The notes: a model not told the origin generated them from the sequence alone. A stretch of 64,000 nucleotides of DNA from Streptomyces tendae (GCF_008632955.1 NZ_CP043960.1:310001-374000), one strand, 5' to 3'. Positions 53,398-62,487 are shown, numbered from the stretch's first letter. Made by a program: numbers and translations.

Positions 53398-53636
53398 CAG
53401 GCGGCAGTGGCTCCTCGGTCGCGCTCGGAGGGAGGAATCTCCTCCGGGAACGCCGCGTCGAACTCCTCGCGCAGCCTGTCCGCCCAGGACGCAGCGCCCG
53501 CCACGAACTGCCTGCGGTGCATCTCGCGCACGCCCAGGTCGTGCAGGTACTGCTTGAGGCTTTTGCCCTCAGCGGCGGCAGCAGCGCGCACGCCTTCCAT
53601 CTCTTCCTCGGTGAAGGACACATTCAGTGACGGCAT
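53397..53636 (-). CDS. Antitoxin with ribbon-helix-helix-like N-terminus
   Basis: A 79-residue protein from ATG 53636. MPSLNVSFTEEEMEGVRAAA and AAEGKSLKQYLHDLGVREMH look like a beta-strand plus two helices as in CopG/RHH antitoxins, followed by an acidic tail (LREEFDAAFPEEIPPSERDR) that would cover the toxin. First gene of the pair; probably represses its own promoter. Confidence 0.7.
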   Translation of the reverse strand: MPSLNVSFTEEEMEGVRAAAAAEGKSLKQYLHDLGVREMHRRQFVAGAASWADRLREEFDAAFPEEIPPSERDRGATAA

Positions 53637-53644
53637 ACCCGCAT

Positions 53645-53661
53645 GGTACCTACTTGGTGCC
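53645..53661. promoter_or_regulatory. Candidate antitoxin operator
   Basis: GGTACC and GGTGCC start 11 bases apart, one helical turn, just upstream of the antitoxin start. Tandem small palindromes at this spacing are usual for ribbon-helix-helix repressors. Confidence 0.35.
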
Positions 53662-54330
53662 TGCCGAGGAAGCGGAGTAGACGGCGACGTCCCCGTCTCC
53701 GGTCGCAGGACTGGCCGGGGGTGAACACATTGCCCGCCCGTTTTCTCCCGGATGACGTCCGCAGCCGGGAGGCCACCAGTGCCGCCCCCGGGCACCCGAG
53801 CCAGAGCGCCGTTTGGGAGCAGGCAGCGTGGGCGCGGCCTCGCCGAAGTCGAGGCGGCGGGCACGAAGGCTCAGCGCCGCGAGCGCCAAGGCCAGGGTGC
53901 GGGGCGCGGGGTGGGCCGTGCTCACCTTGACCCGGTTGGGACCTTGCTGCAGTAACGGCAAGCGTGGTCAGCCGTCGCGGCGGCGCAGGGCGCGGCGCCC
54001 GACGTCGTACGCGATCGTGCCGAGGGCGAGGACCACGAGCGGGGATGCCGCCGGGATGGCGCCATGGAGCTGACGGAGCGGCCAGTGGGCTATCCGGCTT
54101 GGAGGCCGCGGGCCGAGTGCCGTTCGGTCGGGAGCCACGCAACCGCCCCGGATAGCGGCGGCGTCGCTCGGGAGCGGGCGGCAGCGTCGGCTTCCGCGAA
54201 GGCGAACTCCAGCACCTCCGGTGCGGGGTGTACGGGGTCGGCGCCGGCGACGACACGTTCCACGGGGGGGTGCCCCTATGTCTTTGGTCAAGGGAAACGG
54301 GGGTGCGTTGGGCCGGGGAGCCGGGGCAGC
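53662..54330. other. Region without a confident gene
   Basis: On the minus strand, near 53968-54080, a frame ends IPAASPLVVLALGTIAYDVG-RRALRR, which resembles a single membrane helix with a basic tail and may be the end of a lost membrane protein. Otherwise nothing recognisable. Confidence 0.3.
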
Positions 54331-54338
54331 ATGGCGGG

Positions 54339-54824
54339 GTGGCCGATCTGCTGTGGGATGACGTGAGCTGTTTCTTCGACCCGGACTTGATGGGGTCGCT
54401 GCCGGACGTGCGTGTCCCGAATACCTCGGTGGAGGACTGGCAGGCGGTGCTCGATCTTGTCGCGGAGAAGGGCTGGAAGTGCCAGTACTCCGAGGGAGTG
54501 ACGGTGCTTCCGGTGCCCCGGGCGGAGGCCGTGCTGTCCCGCTCGGCGGATGCCGAGTGCCCGGACCTGCGGGTCTGGCCGACTGCCGATGCGTTGGCGA
54601 TCTTCCGTTTCCATGCCGACGATGAGGTCGACTTCGACGTCGACCTGCGGGAGTTGCAGGGCCAGGAGCGACTTGATGTGTTCTGCGGCTTCCTTCGGGA
54701 GATCGGGCGGCGGTTGGACAAGCCGGTGCTGATGGACCCGGAGGGCGACTATGGCCATCCGGTGCTCGGCTTCGATGTCGAGGCTGATCGAGTCGTCGTC
54801 CTCGCAGACCCGCAGGTCATGTGA
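54339..54824 (+). CDS. Conserved actinobacterial protein of unknown function
   Basis: GTG start (VADLLWDDVSCFFDPDLMGS) gives 161 residues; the frame opens further upstream without support. LPDVRVPNTSVEDWQAVLDL, FRFHADDEVDFDVDLRELQG and RLDVFCGFLREIGRRLDKPV with GHPVLGFDVEADRVVVLADP suggest a small alpha/beta protein, rich in acidic residues. Similar proteins are common near polymorphic-toxin or unknown loci; no function is established. Its last codons overlap the IS110 transposase, so the C-terminus may be affected by that insertion. Confidence 0.6.
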   Translation: MADLLWDDVSCFFDPDLMGSLPDVRVPNTSVEDWQAVLDLVAEKGWKCQYSEGVTVLPVPRAEAVLSRSADAECPDLRVWPTADALAIFRFHADDEVDFDVDLRELQGQERLDVFCGFLREIGRRLDKPVLMDPEGDYGHPVLGFDVEADRVVVLADPQVM

Positions 54825-56022
54825 TTGAGGCCGATGGCTGCGGTTCGTAGAAGGTTCCGTCGCGGAGCATCGCGAAGAGGACGTCTGCCCGCCGTCTGGC
54901 GAGGCAGAGCAGGGCCTGGGTGTGGTGCTTGCCCTGGGCGACTTTCTTGTCGTAGTAGGCCCGCGACGCCGGGTCGCCCAAGGCAGCGAACGCGGAGAGG
55001 AAGAAGGCCCGTTTGAGCTGCTTGTTTCCCCTCCGGGACGGCTGTTCGCCGCGGATCGACGACCCTGAACTGCGGGTTGCCGGGGCGAGACCGGCGTAGG
55101 CGGCGAGGTGGCCGGCGGTCGGGAAGGTGCTGCCGTCGCCGACCTCGATCAGGATCCTGGCTCCGGTCCTGACGCCGACTCCCGGCATCGAGATCAGGAC
55201 CTTCGAAAGAGGGTGTGCCTCCAGCAGTTCCTCGATTCGCCCGGCCAGTAGTTTGCGCTGGTCCAGGACGGCCGTCAGTGAGCTGGCCAGGCTCGGGACT
55301 ATCAGTGAGGCCGCGTCCGTGCCGGGAACGGTGACGGTCTGCTCGTCCAGGGCCGCGAAGATCTCTTCGACCAGCCGCTCGGCCATCCGCGGCGCCTTCG
55401 GCCGTAACAACGTGACCAGTCGGCGCCTGCCCGCCTTGCGGATCTGGGCGGGTGAGCCGAACCGCTCCAGCAGGGCGAGGACGGCTGGGTGCTGCAACCG
55501 CGGCCCCAGGACCCGTTCCAGCGACGGATGGATCTGGGTGAGCAGGCCGTGCAGCCGGTTGGCGACCCGGGTTGCCTCGCCGGCCAGGTCGTCGTCGAAG
55601 CCGACGATCATCTCCAGCTCGGCGACTGTCTCGTCCTCGCCGTCGATCGCCCGCAGCGTGTGGGGCATCGCTCGGGCGGCGTCGGCGATGATGAACGCGT
55701 CCCTCGCGTCGGTCTTGGCCTCGCCTGGGTAGAGGTCGGCGATTCGCCGCATCGTCAGGCCGGGCAAGTAGGCGACAGGGCAGCCCATGTCCCTCGCGAC
55801 CGCCAGCGGCAGGGCCCCGATCGAGGCCGGCTGGTCGACCACGACCAGCACCGTTCCGTGCTTGGCCTGGAGTTTCGCGAACAGCTCGCGGAGCTTGGGT
55901 TCGGTGTTGGGCAGCCGCTTGTCGAACGCCTTCTTCCCGGCCGGGGTGACGGCGGTGGCGTGGTGTTCGCCCTTGCCGACGTCCAGGCCGAGGAAGACGT
56001 CGATGTCGCCGGTGTCGATCAC
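54817..56022 (-). CDS. IS110-family transposase, intact
   Basis: GTG 56022 behind GGAGTGG gives 401 residues. The DEDD domain has DIDVFLGLDVGKGEHHATAV, VVVDQPASIGALPLAVARDM and GEAKTDARDAFIIADAARAM. The C-terminal Tnp_20 domain has KVLISMPGVGVRTGARILIE, HLAAYAGLAPATRSSGSSIR and RRGNKQLKRAFFLSAFAALG with the catalytic serine. IS110 elements lack inverted repeats, so exact ends cannot be set; the left end lies at the tail of the conserved gene. Confidence 0.92.
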   Translation of the reverse strand: MIDTGDIDVFLGLDVGKGEHHATAVTPAGKKAFDKRLPNTEPKLRELFAKLQAKHGTVLVVVDQPASIGALPLAVARDMGCPVAYLPGLTMRRIADLYPGEAKTDARDAFIIADAARAMPHTLRAIDGEDETVAELEMIVGFDDDLAGEATRVANRLHGLLTQIHPSLERVLGPRLQHPAVLALLERFGSPAQIRKAGRRRLVTLLRPKAPRMAERLVEEIFAALDEQTVTVPGTDAASLIVPSLASSLTAVLDQRKLLAGRIEELLEAHPLSKVLISMPGVGVRTGARILIEVGDGSTFPTAGHLAAYAGLAPATRSSGSSIRGEQPSRRGNKQLKRAFFLSAFAALGDPASRAYYDKKVAQGKHHTQALLCLARRRADVLFAMLRDGTFYEPQPSASIT

Positions 56023-56199
56023 GTGCAGGCCACTCCGCTCACGCTTTCGTCCGGCCTGCCACGGCACCGAGCTGCCACATCCACGTTACGGAGAGCTCTT
56101 CCGGCTCGGGTGAAGCCGGTGCTCAAGCCCCTCATCAGCGGTCCGTCGATGCCTCCGGACCCGGTGACACCACCCCCCGGATCATGAACAACAAGGGGG

Positions 56200-56700
56200 G
56201 GAAGTCATGCCGGACCCGAAGGCCGGAGGCTCCATTGCGGAGCCGTGAAAAAGGTAACGGGGGGGGCGCCGCGGGCGCCGGGCCGGGTCACCAGCAGGGG
56301 GCAGCGGGAATGTGCGGCCGCCTGAAGGCTCACCGAGCCCAGGGCCGCGGGAAGCCGCCTTCGCCCCGATGACCGAGCGCCAGCAGGGACGCCTCCGCCG
56401 AGCGTTCCACGAGCGTCGAGGTGGGATCACCGAAGGACAGTTTGCCCTTGATGGCCAAGCTGGGGAACGCTGAGCGGGCCACGGCCTCGAACCGTCCACC
56501 ACCGCCGCACCCCGCCACGCGAGGGAACCCGGCCCGGCTTCTTCCTCCTTGTCCCACCCAAAGGGCCCTGGCAGCATGACGGCGTGGGCGATGTGCAGGG
56601 CAGTTCCCCTTGTCATGGCCCGATGGGTTGCGTACCGCACCAGGACGTCCTGGTCGTCGGCGTCATCGACGCCGACGATGACAGGTTTGACGTCAGCCAT
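56200..56700 (-). pseudogene. Universal stress protein relic
   Basis: Begins MADVKPVIVGVDDADDQDVL and TRGTALHIAHAVMLPGPFGW, the ATP-binding first strand and helix of a UspA domain. After a frameshift come ARSAFPSLAIKGKLSFGDPT, STLVERSAEASLLALGHRGE and GGFPRPWAR, the G-x-H-R-G loop. Remaining parts are scrambled. Dead gene. Confidence 0.75.
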
Positions 56701-57027
56701 TTCGGCTCCTCTCCGAGGCTTCCGTCACGGACTGCGTGCTCGGCCCCGGCCCACAGCGACGGGCACGGACGCGGACGGAGCCCATCCGTACGATGTCTCG
56801 CTCTCGCTGTTAGGGCGCTCCCACAAGATCGCAGCGAGCAGCGGATCGATGCCGGCCACGGGCACGCCGGGGAACTGCTGGTTCATCGTGGCGACACGTT
56901 GTGCCGTGGCCGGATCTTCGCGGCAGGCATCGCTCGATGAGAGCGAAGGTGTGTGCGTCCGGGAACGTATGTGGGTCACCTGGGCGTCTGGCGAGCGGAT
57001 GAGGTGTGTGGGTCCGGCGAAATCCCG

Positions 57028-57440
57028 TGAGCGACGCGATGACACTCGACCCCATGACGGTCCCGGCCGCCACCACGATCAGCGAGTTCCTCGCCGACCC
57101 CCGTTACCGTTACCGCCGCTCGGCCTTCCCTGTCGTGGACGGCAACAGCATCGCGGCCGGCCTGGTCACCCTCAAGGGCGCCGACGCGGTCGCGGAGCCG
57201 GAACGCGCCTCCACTTCGGTCAACGACGTGATGCGCCCGTCGACGACCTGCCGACGCCCCTCCCTGACGACCCGTTGGCCCGGCTGGTTCCCGAGTTGCA
57301 GGCCAACCCCGCCCACCGGGCACTCGTGCTGGAAAGAGGCCGACTGGTCGGCACCGTCACTTCTTCCGACATCAGCCGGGTCACATCCACTGACGCCTGC
57401 CGACCGGCAGGGTTTGGTGCAGCTACTGGAGTAGCAGCCC
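57028..57440 (+). pseudogene. CBS-domain pair relic
   Basis: VSDAMTLDPMTVPAATTISE, FLADPRYRYRRSAFPVVDGN and ERASTSVNDVMRP, then in the next frame DDLPTPLPDDPLARLVPELQ, HRALVLERGRLVGTVTSSDI. This is a tandem CBS pair as at the C-terminus of actinobacterial site-2 (M50) proteases. No protease domain precedes it; 56700-57028 and 57440-57816 hold no gene I recognise. Confidence 0.7.
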
Positions 57441-57816
57441 GAGAAGCCGCCACCAGCGAGACCGTCACTGCCGTCCAACCGCAACGGCGTGTCCGCGGCC
57501 CGCTCTGGACGGCCGATGCCGTCGGCGCGGTCGTCGAGTCAGCGACGGGATATGAGGGACGTGCGGACCGGCGGGGTCCGGCAAACGCTGCCCAGCGTGA
57601 CGGTGACACCTCTGATGAGTCGTGAACCCGAGGGAAGAATCCAGGGATCCTTCGCACTCCGGGTTGCCCGGCCGCTCACTCGTCCGGAGGCGCTTGCAGC
57701 GCGCGGAGTCCGGCAGCCGTCAGGATGAAGCGGCCGGGGCCACCGTCGCATCGACGGGAGGCTGTGCTGGCGTGATGTGTGACCGTCCTGGCCTCCGTCT
57801 TGGCAAGGGAAGAAGC

Positions 57817-57915
57817 ATGGCCGAAACCGACCTCGACGTGTCTTTTCACCTTGCCGCCGGGCTCAGGCGCAGTCGGTCCTCGAAGCCCGGCGCAGCAGTC
57901 GAGGTTCGGGCATGA
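57817..57915 (+). CDS. Possible 32-residue ORF before the Rieske gene
   Basis: MAETDLDVSFHLAAGLRRSR then SSKPGAAVEVRA, with GGAAGAAG before the ATG and an ATGA overlap with the Rieske start. Could be a coupled small gene or the end of a truncated one. Confidence 0.25.
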   Translation: MAETDLDVSFHLAAGLRRSRSSKPGAAVEVRA

Positions 57916-59055
57916 TCGATCTTCGGCGTGTCGGGGCGCATCCGGACTTCTGGTACCCGGTGGCGGTGTCCAGGCGCTTGCGCCCCGGTCGCGTGGTGGG
58001 AACCGTTTTCGCCGGTGAGCGTATCGCGCTCTACCGGGACAGAGCGGCACCGTTCATGCGCTGGAGGACCGGTGTGCCCATCGTCAGGTGCCGCTGAGCA
58101 TGGGTGTCGTGGACGGCGAGACACTCCGCTGCTGCTACCACGCCTGGGCCTACCGCGGTGACGGCCGTATCTCGCAGATCCCGTACCTGTCCAAAGGCGA
58201 CGGTCGGCCGCCGCGGGGGGTGCGCGGCTATCCGGTCCGTGAGGCGTATGGCCTGGTGTTCGTCTTCCCGGGCGACCCGGACAAGGCGGTGACCACCGCA
58301 TTTCCCGAGCTGCCGGCCTTCGGCTCGCCGAAGTGCAAAACCATGTCCTTCTCCCGGACCGTGCGCTGCCACTACTCGTTCATGCACGAGAACCTCCTGG
58401 ACATGAATCACCAGTTCCTCCACCGGGGCGTCGTCGGCAAGCTTCGCCCCGAGTTGCTGGAATACCGGACCAGCGCGCGGTCGGTGGAGGCCCGGTATCT
58501 GTTCACCCATGCCGGGGGGAAGCGGAACCGGAGCGCCGGTCTGCTGGCCGCCGAGGGGATCGGCGGCCGCGACTCCCGCGATGTCATGACCATCCGCACC
58601 GAATACCCCTATCAGACCCTCGACCTGGTTCCGGAGAACGCCGAACGTCCGGCTTTCTCTCTCTGGGCCGCCTACGTGCCTGAAGACGCCGAGCAGCGCA
58701 CCTGCCACGCTTACGGCCTGCTCATGATCGAGAAGCCCGGAATTCCAGGTGCCATTCATCTCGCCTGGCCGTTCATCAGGCGCTTCACCGAGAGAGTGTT
58801 CGCCGAGGACCGCATGGCCGTCGAAGCCGAACAGCGGGCATGGGAGGAGCAGGGCGAGGACCTCAACCACGAGGTCTTCCCGCTGATCCTGGACGTTCGC
58901 GAGGTGCTGCGTGCCAATGGCGTCCCGCTGAGGACCAGGGCCGCCGGATGCGACTCCGCTGCGGCGAAGGTTTCGCGTCGGCGTCCGGCTGTCGCGCCTC
59001 AGAACCGGTCGTCCCCGCGGGCGCGGAGCCCTCTGTCGAACTGCCGGACGGCTGA
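57912..59055 (+). pseudogene. Rieske non-heme iron oxygenase, one-base frameshift
   Basis: VGAHPDFWYPVAVSRRLRPG, VVGTVFAGERIALYRDRA, then a base is lost near 58043. The frame resumes as GTVHALEDRCAHRQVPLSMG and VVDGETLRCCYHAWAYRGDG, giving C-x-H and C-x2-H for the 2Fe-2S cluster. The mononuclear iron site is SFMHENLLDMNHQFLHRGVV (Asp/His/His with bridging residues). Further: LDLVPENAERPAFSLWAAYV and IHLAWPFIRRFTERVFAEDR. The C-terminus is uncertain because the frame drifts past residue 330. It needs a ferredoxin and reductase, such as those at 45.1-46.6 kb; that pairing is inference. Confidence 0.8.
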
Positions 59056-59289
59056 GACGCCCCGAATTTCGTGGAGCCCGGTGATCGTGTTGAGGCGGCC
59101 TGCGGGGTGGCAAGCCGGGGTCAGCTCATTCCCACATTCGGCGGGGTTTTCGAGCAGGTGGGTCTTTGTCTCTGCCTTGGGCATGTTGCACTCGGGTTCT
59201 CCGCGCTCGAGTACCCGAAGCACCGACGCGCGGCGTCGCGGCGACGCCACGACTGACCGGTGCGGGGCATGCGGGCTCGAACCGCTGCG

Positions 59290-59603
59290 TCACAGTCGAG
59301 ACCTGCTTCGGCGGCTCCTCCCACGGCGCTGCCGCCGATGCAGTCCTCGCCCTCATCCCAGCCGATCGCGCACACTGCGAGGCGGCGTGGGCCCCGGCCG
59401 TGGCTGTCTTGGGTGTCCTGGTGACCGAAAACCCCGGCTACTGCTCGTCCGTCCTGCCGGCTCCTGATCTCAGCACGCTCACCAGTCCATCCACCGACTA
59501 CCCGGCCGCCTACGTTGCGGAGTGGGTCGCCACCAAGCTCCGGTGGGGGCTTGCGGCCGACGAAACCGAGGTGGTGGCCCTGCGTGAGGTGGCGACCGGC
59601 TGA
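59290..59603 (+). pseudogene. Hypothetical protein fragment
   Basis: VETCFGGSSHGAAADAVLAL, LTSPSTDYPAAYVAEWVATK and LRWGLAADETEVVALREVAT form a plausible conserved C-terminus ending at TGA 59601. There is no proper start; the sequence before it (59056-59290) is unrelated. Family unknown. Confidence 0.35.
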
Positions 59604-59869
59604 TAGGCCCAGACCGTGACATACGAGCCAGCTCCATAGCCCCGAGTGGCTGACGCCTGAAACGGCCCGCTGGCGGTGGCCGCCTGTCATGCCCTTGGGC
59701 CCGGCGTGGGCCGGGGAGGCTGGTGGCCCGTCCGGGCGGCGTGCGAAGGGTCCGGACGGGCTCCGCCTCGTATGGTGCCGGTCCAGTCAAGAGCGGCGGG
59801 CGCGACACGCTGCACGGCCGACGTACTCGCAGATGTCCCGCCACACCGTTCCCACTCGTTGACGTTGAC

Positions 59870-60079
59870 GGGACCATTTCTGCAGGTGTGGGAGTCCCGC
59901 CGTTGTCGGGCTAGCCCGACAACGGCGGGAGGGGCCATCCCTGCGGGTGCGGGGAGTAGTTCGCGCACGGCGACAAGCTCCGCGCGGTCACGGGACCATC
60001 CCCGCGGGTGCGGGGAGCAGGGAATCCCGCCAACGAGGCATCCGTCCCGGTCGGGGACCATCCCAGCCCGGCAGGATGG
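59870..60079 (-). CRISPR. Short orphan type I-E CRISPR array (3 repeats plus a half repeat)
   Basis: Repeats begin at 59870, 59931, 59992 and 60054, a period of 61, 61 and 62 bases. The best repeat (59992-60020, 29 bases) starts GGGACCATCCCCGC and ends GGGTGCGGGGAGCAG, the complement of the Streptomyces type I-E repeat, so the array would be transcribed leftward. The 59931 copy differs at 3 positions, the 59870 copy at many, and the 60054 copy keeps only its first half. Spacers are 32-33 bases. No cas gene is in the window, so any activity needs a distant system. Confidence 0.85.
59895..59930. repeat. 36-bp perfect palindrome filling the first CRISPR spacer
   Basis: Arms of 16 bases (TCCCGCCG then TTGTCGGG) meet at a central CTAG and are perfectly self-complementary. 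It coincides with spacer 1 and the last bases of the degenerate repeat. As RNA it would be a 16-bp hairpin with loop CUAG, so it could also act as a terminator. Confidence 0.9.
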
Positions 60080-60131
60080 GCCGAAAGTCGGCAGGGTCCG
60101 GGGGGATGTGTGCCTGTCCCGCGTGTTGCGG

Positions 60132-60905
60132 TCAGCGGAGGGTGGTGGGGTCAAGGATCTGGTCGGGGGGCGGCGGGGTGGTGTCGACGGGTTTGTTGTG
60201 GTCGGTGAAAGTGAGGTCGAGGGGGTCGTTGCCGCCTGTGATCGTGGCTCTCAGGAGGTAGGGCTTGCCCTCCTTGGCGATGTAGACGGTCGTGGTGTCG
60301 GTCGGAGTCCTTTCCGTGAGTACGGCGGTTGGCCGCCCATCCACGGTCGCATCGTTTTCACGGGTTGCGTTCCCGTCAGGTTCGGCGCTGAGTATTTCAA
60401 GCACGGAGTCGAAGCCGTCGCAGAAGCTCCCCAAAGTCTTCGCCATCAGTGTGGGCGGCTTGATCCAGCGGTCCGTGAAGTGGCCGACCATCTTCTCAGC
60501 CTGCTCGACTGTCATCCCGCGGTTGAAGGTTGCCCGCCAGTAGTCCTCCCCGGCTTTGGCGTAGACGAGGGAACCCTTTTTGATGATGTGCAGGGTGCCC
60601 AGGGAGTTGTCCACCGTGCCGTTGCAGGAGCCGCGGACATCGATGGCCAGGTCGATCTCGACCTGCTGTCCGTTGCTGCTGACTTTGCCAGTGAGGCGCA
60701 TGCTCGTGGTGTTTCTGAAGGATTCCCGGGCCTGCTTGTCGATCTGCTCGGACGCCATGGTGTCGAAGGGGTGCTTCGCCTTGGCGGCCGGCTCGGTGTT
60801 GTTCGCGCCAGGCTCGGAACTGTCGGTACCGCAGCCGGTGATGAGCGCTGCGGTAGTGGTACACAGCAAGGCAGTGATGACGCGGCTGGTGGTGTAGTGC
60901 TTCAC
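60132..60905 (-). CDS. Lipoprotein (LppX/LprAFG-like)
   Basis: GTG 60905 behind AAGGAC. VITALLCTTTAALITGC is a lipoprotein signal with lipobox LITGC. The mature domain (about 235 residues) has ARESFRNTTSMRLTGKVSSN, IDLAIDVRGSCNGTVDNSLG, GEDYWRATFNRGMTVEQAEK and DTTTVYIAKEGKPYLLRATI, the half-barrel pattern of the lipid-binding LppX/LprG-type fold. Anchored outside the membrane; ligand unknown. Single gene, followed by the CRISPR remnant. Confidence 0.8.
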   Translation of the reverse strand: MKHYTTSRVITALLCTTTAALITGCGTDSSEPGANNTEPAAKAKHPFDTMASEQIDKQARESFRNTTSMRLTGKVSSNGQQVEIDLAIDVRGSCNGTVDNSLGTLHIIKKGSLVYAKAGEDYWRATFNRGMTVEQAEKMVGHFTDRWIKPPTLMAKTLGSFCDGFDSVLEILSAEPDGNATRENDATVDGRPTAVLTERTPTDTTTVYIAKEGKPYLLRATITGGNDPLDLTFTDHNKPVDTTPPPPDQILDPTTLR

Positions 60906-61031
60906 GTGCGGATGTCCTTCCCCGGTTGAACCTCGCTGACTGTATGCCGTCAAGGCGTGACACGTGCAGTGGGAGCAGCCGATTCTGCAAGTACTCCTGC
61001 CGAGCGACTTCTCGTTGCGGGACAAGGACTA

Positions 61032-61902
61032 AAGGGTGTTGCACAAGACTGTGAACTGGGCATCTCCGGTGTATGGCTGGGGTGTTGAGGGCTGAACGCG
61101 TGTGGGTGGAGACGTTCACGGGGCTGCGGTTGGAGCAGTTCGAGCGGCTGCTGAAGGCGGTCCGTGACCGCGGTGGCAACGGGACTCTGCGGGGCCGACC
61201 GTGGTGTCTTCCGCTGGCCGAACGGGTCTTGGTGGTGGCCGTGTACTACCGCACGAATCTGACCATGCGGCAGCTCGGGCCGCTGTTCGGGATCTCGTCG
61301 TCGACGGTGTGCCGGGTGATCCAGCGGCTCGGTCCGCTGCTCGCACTGGAGCCCGTCTCCCGACCAGGCGATGCGGCCGACCGGTTGTGGATCGTGGACG
61401 GCACCCTCATCCCGGTCCGCGACCGGAAGGTCGGCTCCTCGTCACGCAACTACCGGTTCTCGGCAAACGTGCAGGTCATCGTGGGCGCCCACACCCGCCT
61501 GGTCATCGCCGCGGCCCGGCCGGTGCCGGGCACCACCGCGGACGCGCATGCCTGGCGTGCCTCCGGCCTGGCCGGGCACTGCCAGGACGTGACCGTCCTG
61601 GCGGACGGCGCCTACCTCAACTGCGGCATGGTCACCCCACACCGCAAACGCCCCCGACGCGAGCTGCTGCCGGGCGAGGAAGACGACAACGCGGCGCACC
61701 GCAAGGTCCGTGCAAGGGTGGAGCATGTGATCGGCCGGATGAAGAACTACAAGATCCTCCGCGACTGCCGGCAACACGGCGACGGCCTCCACCACGCCGT
61801 CCAGGCCGTTGCCCACATGCACAACCTCGCCCTCGCATCATGACCAGAGGACCGTCTCCACCCGCCCTGGCCTGCCCAAACACAGTCTTGTGCAACACCC
61901 TT
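61032..61902 (+). mobile_element. IS5-family (HARBI1-like) insertion sequence, complete
   Basis: Ends AAGGGTGTTGCACAAGACTG and its inverse, with TA at 61030-61031 and 61903-61904. At 0.87 kb with the transposase starting 41 bases from the left end, it is the compact version of the element at 4744-8360. Confidence 0.9.
61073..61843 (+). CDS. IS5-family transposase, intact
   Basis: A 256-residue protein. FTGLRLEQFERLLKAVRDRG, YYRTNLTMRQLGPLFGISSS (helix-turn-helix), LWIVDGTLIPVRDRKVGSSS (Asp), VTVLADGAYLNCGMVTPHRK (Asp) and RARVEHVIGRMKNYKILRDC (Glu). No interruption; a likely active copy. Confidence 0.88.
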   Translation: MAGVLRAERVWVETFTGLRLEQFERLLKAVRDRGGNGTLRGRPWCLPLAERVLVVAVYYRTNLTMRQLGPLFGISSSTVCRVIQRLGPLLALEPVSRPGDAADRLWIVDGTLIPVRDRKVGSSSRNYRFSANVQVIVGAHTRLVIAAARPVPGTTADAHAWRASGLAGHCQDVTVLADGAYLNCGMVTPHRKRPRRELLPGEEDDNAAHRKVRARVEHVIGRMKNYKILRDCRQHGDGLHHAVQAVAHMHNLALAS

Positions 61903-61908
61903 TAGGGG

Positions 61909-62400
61909 TTATCGGACCGGTCCTTGCTCATCGACCAGCACCGTGGGCGGAGACAAGAACACGTCAGCTTCCACCGGTCCGTAAGCGATGTTGAAGGTGT
62001 CGAGCCAGTACGACCAGCCCCGCACTCCCGCCGCGCTGCTGAAACGGTAGTTGAGCTGCCAGCGGACCCACTGTCCGGGAACAAGCCGTACGGCCGGGGG
62101 CCGTCGTGGTCGAGGAGGTATGGCAAAGAGGGGCTGGACCCGGGGCAGGACTCGCAACCGACCCTTGTCTTCGCGGAGCTGGACGTCGACCTTGCGCAGG
62201 TCTTCCTGGCCGTCGAAGGGGTCGAAGCCGTCGCTTTCATGCATGCGGACCACGTGCGCGACCGCGGGCTGCATTGGCGGGACGCGAAAGCCGACCGGGA
62301 CGGCGTTCCTGCGAGCCGCGGCCTCCCCTCCACGAGACTCCTTCGTCCAGGACGTCCGTATCCATTGAACGGTGACCTCCACAACGCTCCCCCCTGCCAC
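61909..62400 (-). CDS. Hypothetical protein
   Basis: A 163-residue frame from GTG 62400: VAGGSVVEVTVQWIRTSWTK, PPMQPAVAHVVRMHESDGFD, VDVQLREDKGRLRVLPRVQP and QWVRWQLNYRFSSAAGVRGW followed by YWLDTFNIAYGPVEADVFL. The regular beta-strand pattern suggests a compact beta-rich protein. No family recognised. Its stop lies 5 bases beyond the IS5 target site, and its start abuts the Tn3 scrap. Confidence 0.5.
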   Translation of the reverse strand: MAGGSVVEVTVQWIRTSWTKESRGGEAAARRNAVPVGFRVPPMQPAVAHVVRMHESDGFDPFDGQEDLRKVDVQLREDKGRLRVLPRVQPLFAIPPRPRRPPAVRLVPGQWVRWQLNYRFSSAAGVRGWSYWLDTFNIAYGPVEADVFLSPPTVLVDEQGPVR

Positions 62401-62487
62401 CTCGTCGAGAGCTTCACCCTATGTCCGCTCGACCTGACAACCCTCGGAGGAAGATCGACTTGAACTGTCCACATAAAGTCGTTCCCG

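Noticed and set aside
58088-59467. 459-codon Rieske frame to 59467
   Set aside because: After about residue 280 of this frame the sequence becomes Arg/Ser-rich and unlike the family; the gene probably ends near 59055.
59895-59930. Simple intrinsic terminator as the whole explanation of the palindrome
   Set aside because: It is not placed after any gene in sense orientation and falls in register with the CRISPR period; terminator action is kept only as a secondary possibility.
59676-60929. Long plus-strand open frame (417 codons) over the CRISPR region and lipoprotein
   Set aside because: It runs through the CRISPR repeats and antisense to the lipoprotein, with low-complexity composition and no family motif; a GC-driven shadow frame.
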